From contig NC_015152.1 in assembly GCF_000190435.1 (NCBI RefSeq), forward strand, positions 1,866,458 through 1,930,457: a stretch of 64,000 bases of DNA, read 5' to 3'. Source of the stretch: Sphaerochaeta globosa str. Buddy. GTDB lineage: Bacteria > Spirochaetota > Spirochaetia > Sphaerochaetales > Sphaerochaetaceae. The translations under genes and the position numbers were made by a program. Of this stretch, positions 53,031 to 63,207 are shown one piece after another. How positions within the stretch are numbered: the stretch's first letter is position 1; every line of letters begins with the position of its first letter. The notes below the pieces were generated by a model. It saw only the letters and a list, made by a program, of their open reading frames with translations. It was not told the origin of the DNA and made no database searches.

Positions 53031-53585
53031 CTAGCACACCTGCTTGAGCATGGCCCATACCACCAATTGGCTGGTGGTATGCACCCCGCTTTTCAAAAAC
53101 ATATGCTTCTTGTGGGCGACAACCGTAGAACGTTTAATGCCAAGAATCAGAGCAATCGACTGTATGTCCTGTCCGCTGATCATCAAGGCCAGCACCTGTT
53201 CTTCACGTCTGGTCAGTGCGACCACCTGTTCCTGTACACACTCTTTTTCCCGTACATCGGTACAGCAAAGCAGAGTCTGCTGCAGGGTTGAAACGGAGCA
53301 CGAAAGACTTTGCGCCCTGCAATGTGCATCCTCCAGCAGGCTGCACATCCCCAAAAGCGAAGGCGGACAGAACAGCAGCAAGTATGGACAGCTCACCTGC
53401 TGCTTAAGGTGCAGGGCTGTAGGCAGGTCGCGTGCAAAACAGATTACCGGTGCGCGGTATTCCATGCATTCCTTTCCTTCGAGTTTCTTGCAATCGAGCT
53501 CAAGAAAGGATATCGGTGACAAGCGACAGAGCAGTTGCTCACGTTCCAATACGCTGTGATACAGAAGAACGGCTGTTCGTTTCAT
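53031..53585 (-). CDS. LuxR-type HTH protein
   Basis: A 184-residue protein. The C-terminal third (~120-178) is a GerE/LuxR helix-turn-helix: LTRREEQVLALMISGQDI followed by IALILGIKRSTVVAHKKHM. The N-terminal ~115 residues are Cys-rich (11 cysteines in the first 115) and do not match a receiver domain, lacking the phosphoacceptor Asp pattern; its signal is unknown. Reads as a stand-alone transcription factor; 26 bases separate it from yaiI upstream. Confidence 0.72.
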   Translation of the reverse strand: MKRTAVLLYHSVLEREQLLCRLSPISFLELDCKKLEGKECMEYRAPVICFARDLPTALHLKQQVSCPYLLLFCPPSLLGMCSLLEDAHCRAQSLSCSVSTLQQTLLCCTDVREKECVQEQVVALTRREEQVLALMISGQDIQSIALILGIKRSTVVAHKKHMFLKSGVHTTSQLVVWAMLKQVC

Positions 53586-53610
53586 TACCCACTAAGAACA
53601 GCGATTTCCT

Positions 53611-54150
53611 TTATTGCTTCAGCATCGCAGTCAACAGAGTGTCGAAAGCATCGCTGAAGGCCTTGATCTGCTTGTTTCCCATACGCTCATGCTTCTCGGC
53701 AAACAATCCCATTTCCCGAAACTCTGTCATTGCATTACGCACCGAAAGGCGTTCTGCCATATTCTCACGCGTATACGTCTTGCCGCGGTCATCGAGAACG
53801 GTCAAGCCTTTTTCCACCAAGCGGCTGGCAAGCGGGATATCATGGGTGATAGCCATAGCCGGGGCAACGGCTTGTTCGACTATCCAATCGTCGGCACTAT
53901 CCATTCCCGGCTGTACGATAACCATGGTAATGGTGCTTTTTATTGAGCGCAGGACCTTCGCATCGGTTTCCCCTGCCTCCTTGGCCGCTTTTCGCAGCAA
54001 GGAGGTGTGTTCCTGATAGGCAATTTCAATATCCTTCAGCGGACGGTCGGCGACAAAGAACGAGACAAGATTGTGCCTCATTATCGCTTTCAACACGATC
54101 TGACGAAGATTTTTCGGACAGGAGTCGGCATCTATATACAACTTCACCAT
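53611..54150 (-). CDS. YaiI/YqxD family protein (DUF188)
   Basis: A 179-residue protein of the YaiI/YqxD family, a PIN-like fold. LYIDADSCPKNLRQIVLKA and the later DDWIVEQAVAPAMAITHDIPLASRLVEKG (in parts) with conserved Asp residues are diagnostic; DDRGKTYTRENM follows. Nuclease activity is suspected for the family. Length typical (~150-180). Four bases separate it from the GH2 gene stop. Confidence 0.88.
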   Translation of the reverse strand: MVKLYIDADSCPKNLRQIVLKAIMRHNLVSFFVADRPLKDIEIAYQEHTSLLRKAAKEAGETDAKVLRSIKSTITMVIVQPGMDSADDWIVEQAVAPAMAITHDIPLASRLVEKGLTVLDDRGKTYTRENMAERLSVRNAMTEFREMGLFAEKHERMGNKQIKAFSDAFDTLLTAMLKQ

Positions 54151-54154
54151 GCAA

Positions 54155-56494
54155 CTAGCCTACTGCAAAATGTATTGTTGTGTCACCCAATGCAGAGTGA
54201 ACCGTCAGCGTTGCCTCACCGGCCTCTTGTTTCGTTCTCACGTAAATCACTGCACTACCTCCTACGGTGCAACTGACCGAGGGACTAGCTAAAATAAGAG
54301 GACCTTCAACACTGACTGAGAAACCGATACAGGCATAACTGAGGGGCAGCAGTTGCCCGGCTTTGGTTATCAGCACCTGGACTTGGGCCATATCATAGGT
54401 AGAAAGGCCCAAGGAGAGTGTGTTCGTCGAGCACTTGAGCTGTAAAGAAGGAGCAAGGGCTTGCTCAATGACCTGTCGGGCCACCACCTTCCCATCGATC
54501 AAACCTTCGAAACGCCAAACGGCTTCTTTGCTTCCCCAGTTGCCCACATACGTATTGAACATGCGTACCGCATCGCCATATTTCTTTCGATGGCGAGCTA
54601 GGAAGAAGCCCAATTTGGCAGTATCGAGGAGGGTCAGCTGTACAGCTTGCCTGCCAACCTTGCCTAGGAGTCTTGCAAGGGCTTTCCTCTGCTTTTCGGT
54701 AAGATAAGCCTCTGCTTTAAGTCGATCGCCGATAAAGTCCCTGATAATGACAGGGGGATGGGCCAGGTGGGGGAATTGCCTCCTGTCGGGGTAGAAAAGT
54801 CCCACCTCATCCTCATTGAACCAAAGTCGTACCGCATCACAGTTGGTGGCAACCACCGCTTGGTCGAGGCAGGCATTCGGATGGTCTCCCCCTTCCATGC
54901 TGGACAGCACGCAAAGCAGGGGCTTCTCGTCCAGCTGGCTCTGGTAGACAAAGGCCGCAGCCTTCAGGTTGCGTGCCAGGTCGGTGACCCCATGGTAGCA
55001 GATCTGGTCTCCGCTACCGAAATTTGCATGGGTGTAATAGTCGTGCATGCACCAGCCGATGGCACCAGAGAGCCCGACAGTAGCGTGTGCTGCATCAAGG
55101 ATCCGATAATGCCTGAGGGCATGCTCGCTACGCACCATAGGCGGATCGAATCGCTTGGTCGGATAGATATGACCACAGTATTCAGTCACAAGGTACGGTA
55201 CCTGGCGGGGGCACACGTTCGTTTTCTTCTGAAGTCCCTTTCCCTTGCCGGCATAGGAAAAATCGTTGTAGGTATAGACATCCTCAAGGAATTCACTGTG
55301 CTTGAGATTGCGCACCCCCCCTGTCTGACGATAGGGATCGAGGTTTCTCGCAAGAGCGTTTGTTGCTTGGTAGAGTTCATGATCGTCAGCTGATTCGTTG
55401 ACCCGCACACCCCACAGGATGATGCTTGGGTGATTGCAATCCCGCTCGATCATCGCCTGTGTGTTTTCAAGACAAGCCTTTCTCCATGCCTCCTGCCCTC
55501 CGATGTGCTGCCATCCGGGAATTTCCTCGAAAACCAGCAGGCCCAGTTCATCACAGGCACTCAGAAAACTCGGATCTTGCGGATAATGGCTGGTTCGTAC
55601 CAGATTTACTCCGATAGCCTTCAACAACTTCGCATCCTCACGCTGTAGGCTCGGGGGTGCTGCATACCCCACATAGGGGTAATCTTGGTGACGGTTGAGT
55701 CCTGTCAGTACAAGCTTTTCTGAGTTGAGATAGAAACCGTCGCTTCTGAATTCGGCCGACCTGCTGCCGAAGCGGACAACCTTGGTTTGCTTATCGGCAA
55801 GTGTAACTTCCACGGTGTACTGATAGGGGTCGTTCAAAGACCAACGCTTAAGAGAAAGGTTGCCAAGTGAAAGTGAGAAGGAGCCCTTCTCTATGACGGT
55901 CTCTCCTTTGGCAAGGAGTACTTCTTGGTCATACAAGCGAACCTGCACTCTGCGAGATTCACTGTTTACTGCCCTGCCATGAATGTGCACACTATCAGCT
56001 TCGGTACTCGATGCATACACGAAGGACAGGCTCTCGTTTTCTTTGATGATCAGGGTGACCAAGCGATAGATGCCGCAAAAGGTGATGTAATCCATACTTC
56101 CACCGAAGGGAGGAAACTGCGGATTTTCCGTAGCATCGACGACAACGGTAAGAACACATTCCTCCAATGTTCCGAGTTCAAGGGTATACGGCAGGTAGGG
56201 TCCCGTGCAACTGCCAACCTGCTTGCCATTGCAGTAGAAAACAGCACTGTTTGCGATACCGTCGAACCGGAGGGCAAGCAGGTGTTTTTCCTCCTTTTGG
56301 ACGGAGAATTTGCGTCGGTAGGTCGATAAACCCTGATGAAAACCCTCTTTTTTATAGCCAATCTCAAACAGGTGGGGGCTGTGCGGCAGGTCTACCTGTG
56401 GCCACGAACTGCTGTCAAAATCAGGTTTCAGAAACGCTTCTTCAAAGCCCGGAAAAAAAGACCAACCATTGTTGGCGGGAATCTCTTGGTACAT
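54155..56494 (-). CDS. Glycoside hydrolase family 2 (beta-galactosidase-like)
   Basis: A 779-residue cytoplasmic GH2 enzyme: sugar-binding jelly-roll (~5-155), Ig-like domain (~160-250), TIM barrel (~255-540) and a C-terminal beta region. Catalytic acid/base is E367 in WGVRVNES, nucleophile E438 in VTEYCGH. RBS AGAAGGGGGG. Slightly compact, with the N-terminal domain giving LHxRK-like STYRRKF. Activity could be beta-galactosidase or another beta-glycosidase. No sugar transporter is adjacent. Confidence 0.85.
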   Translation of the reverse strand: MYQEIPANNGWSFFPGFEEAFLKPDFDSSSWPQVDLPHSPHLFEIGYKKEGFHQGLSTYRRKFSVQKEEKHLLALRFDGIANSAVFYCNGKQVGSCTGPYLPYTLELGTLEECVLTVVVDATENPQFPPFGGSMDYITFCGIYRLVTLIIKENESLSFVYASSTEADSVHIHGRAVNSESRRVQVRLYDQEVLLAKGETVIEKGSFSLSLGNLSLKRWSLNDPYQYTVEVTLADKQTKVVRFGSRSAEFRSDGFYLNSEKLVLTGLNRHQDYPYVGYAAPPSLQREDAKLLKAIGVNLVRTSHYPQDPSFLSACDELGLLVFEEIPGWQHIGGQEAWRKACLENTQAMIERDCNHPSIILWGVRVNESADDHELYQATNALARNLDPYRQTGGVRNLKHSEFLEDVYTYNDFSYAGKGKGLQKKTNVCPRQVPYLVTEYCGHIYPTKRFDPPMVRSEHALRHYRILDAAHATVGLSGAIGWCMHDYYTHANFGSGDQICYHGVTDLARNLKAAAFVYQSQLDEKPLLCVLSSMEGGDHPNACLDQAVVATNCDAVRLWFNEDEVGLFYPDRRQFPHLAHPPVIIRDFIGDRLKAEAYLTEKQRKALARLLGKVGRQAVQLTLLDTAKLGFFLARHRKKYGDAVRMFNTYVGNWGSKEAVWRFEGLIDGKVVARQVIEQALAPSLQLKCSTNTLSLGLSTYDMAQVQVLITKAGQLLPLSYACIGFSVSVEGPLILASPSVSCTVGGSAVIYVRTKQEAGEATLTVHSALGDTTIHFAVG

Positions 56495-56618
56495 CGTTGT
56501 CCCCCTTCTTTGTATATACCAGCCCAGGAGTCGCCAAGCAAGTGTCTATGCTTGAAACACAGGGCCTTTTTGTTCTATGGTTAGCATGTTCAGACACCAA
56601 ATTTGACAGGAGTTCATT

Positions 56619-58277
56619 ATGGACATTTCCCCTTTGCAGCAGGTTCGATATGCGTACCAGCCAAAGCTGCCCGCAATTCTTAGAAAGGACATCGCCAGCA
56701 TTGCCCCCGCTTTCGGCGAGGCAACCGGTGCCCCAACCGATGCCGATGCCATCAAGGCACTGTTCCCTCATACCTATGGAATGAGCAGGATCACCTTCAC
56801 TGAAGGCGACAACAAAGCCGTCAAAGTACAGCGCAATGTCGGTGTCATTCTCAGCGGCGGCCAAGCTCCCGGTGGACACAATGTCATCAGTGGATTGTTC
56901 GATGCCCTCAAGGCAGCAAATCCCGAAAACACCCTCTACGGGTTCAAAGGTGGTCCCTCCGGTATTCTGGAAGACTCCTACCAGATTATCAGCAGCGAGT
57001 TCCTGCAATCGTTTCGCAATACCGGTGGCTTTGACATCATCGGCAGTGGTCGAACCAAGCTCGAGACGCAACAGCAGTTTGAAGTTTGCGCCCAGGTGTG
57101 CAAGAAGCACGCTATCAGCGCCCTGGTCATCATCGGTGGTGACGACTCAAACACCAATGCAGCAGTTCTTGCAGAATATTTCTTGCAGAAGCAACATGGC
57201 ATCCAGGTAATGGGCTGTCCCAAAACCATCGACGGCGACTTGAAGAATGAATTCATTGAGATTTCCTTCGGCTTCGACACCGCTACCAAAACCTACAGCG
57301 AATTGATCGGTAATATCGCCCGTGACGCCAACAGTGCCAAGAAATATTGGCACTTCATCAAACTCATGGGCCGCAGTGCCAGCCACATCGCATTGGAATG
57401 CGCTCTCCAGACCCAGCCGAATGTGTGTCTGATCAGCGAAGAGGTTGAGGCGAACAAGCAGAGCCTGGTCAGCATTGTAGAGTACATTGCTCAGACTGTC
57501 CGCGATCGCGCTGAGGATGGAAACAACTTCGGTGTAGTACTCATTCCCGAGGGTTTGGTTGAGTTCATTCCCGAGATCAAGGCTTTGATCGACGAGATCA
57601 ACCACCTGCTTTCCAAAGAAGAGAGTGCTTTCAATGCCCTTTCCGACAGTGAGCAGCGCATCGACTTCGTCAGCAGCCGTTTGAGCAATAACAGCCGGGA
57701 AGTCTTCACCATTCTTCCCGATGAGATCCAGAAGCAGCTGTTGATGGACCGCGACCCGCACGGGAATGTGCAGGTATCGCGCATCGAGACCGACAAACTG
57801 CTCTCCACCATGGTTGACGCACGACTGAAGCAGCTGAAGGCTGAGCACACCTACAAGGGCAAGTTCAGCTCGATGACGCACTTCTTCGGGTATGAGGGAC
57901 GTTGTGCCTTCCCGACCAATTTTGATGCTGATTACTGTTACAGCCTTGGGTATAATGCTTTCTGCCTCATCGCAGCAGGGGTGAGCGGTTACCTCAGTTC
58001 GATAACAAACCTCTGTGCACCGGCGAATGAGTGGAATGCAGGCGGGATTCCCATCACCATGATGATGAACATGGAAGTTCGTCATGGGGAGAAGAAACCT
58101 GTTATCAAGAAAGCTTTGGTAGAGCTACAAGGCAAGCCGTTCAAATACTTTGCCGAGCATCGCGCACAGTGGGCACGCAAGACATGCTTCACCTATCCCG
58201 GAGCTGTACAGTACTTTGGTCCAGCCGAGGTGTGTGACAGAACTACAGTCACGCTGACTTTGGAGCAATCCAACTAA
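56619..58277 (+). CDS. pfp: Pyrophosphate-dependent 6-phosphofructokinase (long form)
   Basis: A 552-residue PPi-PFK of the long clade known from spirochaetes and plants. [14 protein letters not shown] is the nucleotide/PPi loop, [10 protein letters not shown] has the Asp that favours PPi in place of ATP-binding Gly residues, [10 protein letters not shown] the catalytic Asp, [11 protein letters not shown] the hexose site. It replaces ATP-PFK in glycolysis and is reversible. Monocistronic, with GGAG upstream and a strong terminator. Confidence 0.94.
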   Translation: MDISPLQQVRYAYQPKLPAILRKDIASIAPAFGEATGAPTDADAIKALFPHTYGMSRITFTEGDNKAVKVQRNVGVILSGGQAPGGHNVISGLFDALKAANPENTLYGFKGGPSGILEDSYQIISSEFLQSFRNTGGFDIIGSGRTKLETQQQFEVCAQVCKKHAISALVIIGGDDSNTNAAVLAEYFLQKQHGIQVMGCPKTIDGDLKNEFIEISFGFDTATKTYSELIGNIARDANSAKKYWHFIKLMGRSASHIALECALQTQPNVCLISEEVEANKQSLVSIVEYIAQTVRDRAEDGNNFGVVLIPEGLVEFIPEIKALIDEINHLLSKEESAFNALSDSEQRIDFVSSRLSNNSREVFTILPDEIQKQLLMDRDPHGNVQVSRIETDKLLSTMVDARLKQLKAEHTYKGKFSSMTHFFGYEGRCAFPTNFDADYCYSLGYNAFCLIAAGVSGYLSSITNLCAPANEWNAGGIPITMMMNMEVRHGEKKPVIKKALVELQGKPFKYFAEHRAQWARKTCFTYPGAVQYFGPAEVCDRTTVTLTLEQSN

Positions 58278-58301
58278 GCAACTCCCACTAGATTAGGAAA
58301 T

Positions 58302-58330
58302 GAGACCGGGTTGAACGCCCCGGTCTCTTT
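58302..58330. terminator. Terminator shared by pfp and the GGDEF gene
   Basis: A 9-bp stem GAGACCGGG/CCCGGTCTC with an 8-nt loop then TTTC, between convergent stops. Confidence 0.75.
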
Positions 58331-58335
58331 CATGT

Positions 58336-59724
58336 TCAGCCAAAACTGCAAAGTCGGCCTTTCCCACCAAGCTTGGCTTGGTAGAGTCGACGATCGGCGG
58401 TAGCGATAAGAGCCTGTGGGCTTTTTTCTTCATCAGCGGAAAATGCGATTCCCATGCTGATTACCACTTCGACCTGCTTCCCCTCGAGTTCCACGTTCGT
58501 ATGCCTGATCGCTTGGAAAAGGCGTTTGCAGAAGTCGATGTTGGAGCAGTCACGAAACAGCAGAATAAACTCATCACCCCCGAATCGTGCGATGACATCG
58601 CTCATGCGGATATGGTGCTTGAGTGTCTCCACCAGGGAAAGCAAGGCCTTGTCCCCGTTGAGATGTCCGTAGGTATCGTTGATTTCCTTGAAGTTGTCGA
58701 TGTCGATCAATGCTACGGCATACGATTGTTCACCCGAATCGGTTTGTGAAAGTAAATTGAGAAATTCCCTGCGGTTGAGCAAGCCGGTCAGGCTGTCGGT
58801 GCGCGAGCGTGCTTTCACCAACTCGTAGCGGATTTGATGCAAGTAAATCAGCACCCCTATTGCCAAACAGACGAGAGTACTGACTATTCCGTAAAGCAAC
58901 AACGGCAGGGAGAATGCAACCCAAGAATCTTTGGGTGCCAATTTCATATTCCAGCGTAGCGACGAATATGACAAGTCCATGGAAACAGCATCCTCACTAG
59001 CGAGTGACTCAGCACCCCATACGAAGGTTTCTTCTCCTCCTTCGTGTGAGAAATTCATCGACACCTGATACTGGCTGGAAACCTCATCGGCCCCTGCTTC
59101 TATGAGGAACTGCTCAAAGTCGAAATAGAGGGTTAGCAGGCCCCAGTGGGCGCGGTTGTCGGATAGAGCATATCGGCTTACCAAATAGTTTCTATGATCC
59201 TCATCTTTGATGGGACCGTCCAAGGTTGCACTATCATTGAGGAGTGTTTGCATGATGTGCGATGCATACTGCTCAATATTCTGATAGTTGTATCCTATTC
59301 CATAGGGTCCCAAAGTTGGATACCGGTCAAGCACCACCATCTCACGGTCGAGAGTTGCAAAGCTGAAGGATGGATGCGTTTTTTTCAAGAAGTCGAGATA
59401 GGTGGCAAGGTCGGCGAGCTTGGGCACCTCCCCGATAAAAAGGCTCTCTTCTATTCTTTGTCCGTACAGGGCGGTAAACATTTCCTGATTTCCCATCAAC
59501 AGAAAGAGATTTTTCCGTATGCCCAACAACTCCGACTGTCCTGCTTGCTTTCCCCGTTCCACCAGCCGTTCATTCCACCCTTGGTAGAGGGTATACGTTA
59601 TCAACAGAAGGAGAACCGTAACAAAAATTGCCTGCAGCAACGCCCCAAGCTTTAGCGTGGAGTCTTGCGTATGGTGAGCCTCGTACGATGAGGCTCCCTG
59701 ATTCACGTTCCTTCTTTGCCTCAT
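58336..59724 (-). CDS. Membrane-bound GGDEF diguanylate cyclase
   Basis: A 462-residue signalling protein: transmembrane segment ~27-47, extracytoplasmic sensor ~50-265 (no named fold recognised), second membrane segment ~272-295, then a GGDEF domain. The active-site motif is intact (GGDEF at 382-386), and an inhibitory RxxD site (R373...D376) stands exactly five residues before it, so feedback by c-di-GMP is expected. SRTDSLTGLLNRREF marks the domain start. No EAL domain. The start has only a weak ribosome-binding site. Confidence 0.92.
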   Translation of the reverse strand: MRQRRNVNQGASSYEAHHTQDSTLKLGALLQAIFVTVLLLLITYTLYQGWNERLVERGKQAGQSELLGIRKNLFLLMGNQEMFTALYGQRIEESLFIGEVPKLADLATYLDFLKKTHPSFSFATLDREMVVLDRYPTLGPYGIGYNYQNIEQYASHIMQTLLNDSATLDGPIKDEDHRNYLVSRYALSDNRAHWGLLTLYFDFEQFLIEAGADEVSSQYQVSMNFSHEGGEETFVWGAESLASEDAVSMDLSYSSLRWNMKLAPKDSWVAFSLPLLLYGIVSTLVCLAIGVLIYLHQIRYELVKARSRTDSLTGLLNRREFLNLLSQTDSGEQSYAVALIDIDNFKEINDTYGHLNGDKALLSLVETLKHHIRMSDVIARFGGDEFILLFRDCSNIDFCKRLFQAIRHTNVELEGKQVEVVISMGIAFSADEEKSPQALIATADRRLYQAKLGGKGRLCSFG

Positions 59725-59818
59725 GGCTCAAGTATAGGTTGCCGGCAGGAGCACCTCAAGCTTTTTCGACGCAGCCGCCCTTGCCTATGGTATACTCTGC
59801 CATCGGAGGTCACCATTC

Positions 59819-62317
59819 ATGCACACACTCGATAGTAACGGAGTCTGGAATCTCTATCCGCTCGATACAGAAAAGATTGCCCCGCATTGTAAATATTTCC
59901 TGAACCATGACCACATCCCCTGTACCCTGCCCGGCGACATTCATTCGGCTTTGCTCGCTGCTTCAATTATACCGGACCCCTACCTTGGAACACAGGAACT
60001 GGATATCCAATGGGTCGGACAAAACGATTGGGTTTTACAGCGCACATTCTCGATTTCCGAGGCTGACCTACGCGATACTCATGCAATCCTCACCCTGACT
60101 ATGGCCGATACCATCATAGATATACTGGTCAATGATGCACACATAGGCAGCTGCGACAACCAATTCAGACGTTGGCGCTTTGACATCGGTTCTGCATTGC
60201 AGGTAGGGCAAAACAGCATCAAACTGATTTTCACCAGTGCAGAGAATCATGCCATCAAAGAAGCCGCGAAGCTTGCCTACCCCATTCCGTACTCAGTCTA
60301 TCCGGTTTCGGCAAAACATCGGAACTTGGTGCGCAAAACCCAATGCCACAGCGGGTGGGATTGGGGTCCATGCATACTGAGTTTCGGCATCTATGAGCCG
60401 ATCCAGCTGACCTTTGCCGACGAAGGCATTATCGAAAGCGTCACCTGCGACACGAAACCGCTCTCCGATGATAGCTGGGACTTGGTTGTACAGGTCATTT
60501 TCAATGCCCAAAAAGCTCAGATCCTGCCTTGCAGTGCAACCTGTTCAGGCGTTACACAACAGGGATCCATTGAAACCCAGGTTGGATTGAACAAGATTAC
60601 CTTTCATCTTGTCTGCAACAAGGTACAACGTTGGTGGCCGAACGGCGAAGGGAAAGCAGTGCTGTATCCCCTAAACCTGACCATAGGAAGCCAAGAAGTA
60701 TCCAAACGTATCGGTTTCAGGACATTGGTTGTTAAAACCGAGGAAGATGCAGAGGGCGGCAAAGGTATGGTTTTCTCTGTCAACGGCAGGGATATTTTTG
60801 CCAAGGGCGCCAACTGGATTCCCATGGATGCCTTCATGGGCCGCCTGAAGCGGGACCGCTATGAACAACTGCTGCAGTACGCAATGGATGCCAACATGAA
60901 CATGCTGCGGATCTGGGGTGGTGGATTATACGAGAAAGAGGATTTCTACGAGCTTTGTGACGAAAAAGGCATTCTGCTTTGGCAGGATTGCATGTTCAGC
61001 TGCTCTATGTACCCATCCGATCCCTCCTTCCTCGCTAGTGTCGAGGCGGAGCTCCGCTACCAAGTCAATCGTCTGCACGACCACCCAAGCCTGGCCCTGT
61101 GGTGCGGAAACAACGAGGACTTGGGGGCCATCAGCTGGTATGAGGAGTCACGCAAGAATCCATATCGCTATGTCATCGACTATGACCGGCTCAACGAAGG
61201 CGTCGTTGGAAAGGTCATCAAAGAGCTCGATCCCAATCGAACGTGGTGGCCCAGCAGTCCGTCGGCAGGTCCCAGCGACTTCTCAGACAACTGGCACAAT
61301 GACAAACGCGGTGACATGCACTTCTGGTCGGTCTGGCATGAGGGAAAGAGCTTCGAGGAGTATTATTCAATCAAGCCTCGGTTTGTCAGTGAATTTGGCT
61401 ATCAGAGCTTCCCTTCATTATCCACTGTCGCAACGTATGCCCATCCCTCCATGTGGAATCTTACCAGCGTCGAAATGGAACACCACCAGAAGAATCCCAG
61501 GGGAAATTCCATCATAATCGAGAACTTCAGCCGCTATTACCGCTTTCCAACCAACTTTGAACAGATGCTGTATCTCAGTCAGGTTCAGCAGGCTACTGCC
61601 ATGAAAATGGCCATAGAGTACTGGAGAACCACCATGCCCCATTGCATGGGTACGTTGTACTGGCAACTCAATGACAACTGGCCGGTAGCTTCCTGGTCCT
61701 CAATCGACTATACCCTCAAGTGGAAGCTCTTGCACTATGCTGCAAAGCGCTTCTATGCCCCTGCCCTTCCCATCGCCTATCAGAAGGAGGATGGCAAGGT
61801 TGAGGTGTACATCGTCAATGACGGGCCGAAGGGTATTGAGGATGCAAAGCTCTCAGTGAAGTTCTGCACGTTCGACGGCCAAAAGCTCGGCAAGCAGGAA
61901 TATCGGCTTACCATCGATGCAAAAAGCAGCACCCATATGTGCACCATCGACTTGAAGAAGAAACCCAAAATCGATAGACAAAAAACATTTATCTATCTCA
62001 AGCTCAAGAGCGATGACCTGTACATTGAGAACTGCCTGCTTCTGGATAAACCCAAAGCTTGCCAACTCTGCGATCCTGGTATTGAAACGCACATAGAAAA
62101 AGCGAGCGGGGGTTTCTTGGTCACCGTGAGCTGCACCCATCCTGCATTCGAGGTCGCTCTCGATGCCCAGGACCTGAAGGGGGTTTTCAGTGACAACCTT
62201 TTCAATATCCGACCTACAGCGCAGAAGGTGGTGTTCTTCAAGACTCATGAGAGTATTACCGCTTTGCAGTTCAAGGAGAAGCTGAAGGTCTTCGACGTAT
62301 TCAGCAGCAGCAAATAG
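59819..62317 (+). CDS. Beta-mannosidase (GH2)
   Basis: An 832-residue GH2 enzyme of the beta-mannosidase type, with GGAGG before the ATG. Features: CHSGWDWGP and FAKGANWIPMDAF of ManA-type enzymes, LRIWGGGLYE, acid/base E433 in WCGNNED, nucleophile E525 in VSEFGYQS. No signal peptide, so it hydrolyses imported mannosides or manno-oligosaccharide ends in the cytoplasm. Convergent with a sugar ABC transporter operon that might import its substrate. Confidence 0.92.
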   Translation: MHTLDSNGVWNLYPLDTEKIAPHCKYFLNHDHIPCTLPGDIHSALLAASIIPDPYLGTQELDIQWVGQNDWVLQRTFSISEADLRDTHAILTLTMADTIIDILVNDAHIGSCDNQFRRWRFDIGSALQVGQNSIKLIFTSAENHAIKEAAKLAYPIPYSVYPVSAKHRNLVRKTQCHSGWDWGPCILSFGIYEPIQLTFADEGIIESVTCDTKPLSDDSWDLVVQVIFNAQKAQILPCSATCSGVTQQGSIETQVGLNKITFHLVCNKVQRWWPNGEGKAVLYPLNLTIGSQEVSKRIGFRTLVVKTEEDAEGGKGMVFSVNGRDIFAKGANWIPMDAFMGRLKRDRYEQLLQYAMDANMNMLRIWGGGLYEKEDFYELCDEKGILLWQDCMFSCSMYPSDPSFLASVEAELRYQVNRLHDHPSLALWCGNNEDLGAISWYEESRKNPYRYVIDYDRLNEGVVGKVIKELDPNRTWWPSSPSAGPSDFSDNWHNDKRGDMHFWSVWHEGKSFEEYYSIKPRFVSEFGYQSFPSLSTVATYAHPSMWNLTSVEMEHHQKNPRGNSIIIENFSRYYRFPTNFEQMLYLSQVQQATAMKMAIEYWRTTMPHCMGTLYWQLNDNWPVASWSSIDYTLKWKLLHYAAKRFYAPALPIAYQKEDGKVEVYIVNDGPKGIEDAKLSVKFCTFDGQKLGKQEYRLTIDAKSSTHMCTIDLKKKPKIDRQKTFIYLKLKSDDLYIENCLLLDKPKACQLCDPGIETHIEKASGGFLVTVSCTHPAFEVALDAQDLKGVFSDNLFNIRPTAQKVVFFKTHESITALQFKEKLKVFDVFSSSK

Positions 62318-62322
62318 CATCA

Positions 62323-62355
62323 ATACCCTGCAGGAAAGCTTGCAGGGTATTTTTA
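62323..62355. terminator. Bidirectional terminator
   Basis: A 10-bp stem ATACCCTGCA/TGCAGGGTAT with an 8-nt loop followed by TTTTTA; also lies at the 3' end of the convergent permease gene. Confidence 0.8.
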
Positions 62356-63207
62356 TTGCTTCATGCCTGTCATGACGATGCCTTCAATAAAATATCGCTG
62401 TCCAACCAAGTAGAATAGGATACCCGGGACAAAGGACATGCAGGTGGCGCTCATGATCATCGACCAATCGGTTCCCAGACTTCCCTTGAATTGGGAGAGT
62501 CCCAAGGCTATGGTGAATTTATCCAGACTATTGATGTAGATGATCTGCTGCAATAAATCATTCCAGAGCATGATGAACAACAGAAGGGCAACTACAATCA
62601 TGGCTGATCTGATGGCGGGAACAATGATGGAGGCCAAAACTCGCAGTGGGCCTGCTCCATCAATGGTAGCGGCTTCATCCAGCTCCCTCGGAATGGATTT
62701 GATGAACTGACGAATCAAGAAAATATTGAAAGCTCCACCACCACAAAAATGAGGAAGCACCAACGGCAGATAGGAGTCGTAGACACCAAGCAAGCGGGTC
62801 CAAAGAATATACAAGGGAAGCAAGGTAACCATTGTGGGAAGCAACATTGACCCTACACACAGCAAAAAGAGAAAGTCTTTTCCTTTGAAGCGAAGCCGGG
62901 CAAAAGCATAGCCTCCCATCGTTGCTGTCAGGGTTCCACCCAACACGGAAGGGACAATGATCGTAAGGGTATTCCCCAGGTACTTGAAAAATGGAAAGAA
63001 TTCCAGGGTTGCTGCATAGTTGGAAAAGAGCCATTTGTCGGGAAAGAAGGCCGGGGGGAAAGCATACAATTCGGTATTGGTCATCAGGCTGGAACGTACC
63101 ATCCACCAAATAGGCAATAGGACCAATGCTCCCAGAACAAACAATATCCCAAATGTAAGAATATCAAACATCCTTTTCAGCTTTTGCTTGCTTTGTAGCG
63201 TATTCAT
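62353..63207 (-). CDS. Sugar ABC transporter permease (MalG/CUT1 type)
   Basis: A 284-residue inner-membrane permease with six spans; EAA loop ELDEAATIDGAGPLRVLASIIVP in the region ~190-215, typical of CUT1 carbohydrate systems. It overlaps the upstream permease by 4 nt. The ATPase and binding protein are not in the window. Substrate unknown; the convergent beta-mannosidase gene makes mannosides or oligosaccharides plausible. Confidence 0.88.
   Translation of the reverse strand: MNTLQSKQKLKRMFDILTFGILFVLGALVLLPIWWMVRSSLMTNTELYAFPPAFFPDKWLFSNYAATLEFFPFFKYLGNTLTIIVPSVLGGTLTATMGGYAFARLRFKGKDFLFLLCVGSMLLPTMVTLLPLYILWTRLLGVYDSYLPLVLPHFCGGGAFNIFLIRQFIKSIPRELDEAATIDGAGPLRVLASIIVPAIRSAMIVVALLLFIMLWNDLLQQIIYINSLDKFTIALGLSQFKGSLGTDWSMIMSATCMSFVPGILFYLVGQRYFIEGIVMTGMKQ

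Noticed and set aside
51871-53058. 395-codon frame antisense to asnS
   Set aside because: Long, but opposite a complete synthetase gene; no family features.
57147-58085. 312-codon frame antisense to pfp
   Set aside because: Shadow of the conserved PPi-PFK frame.
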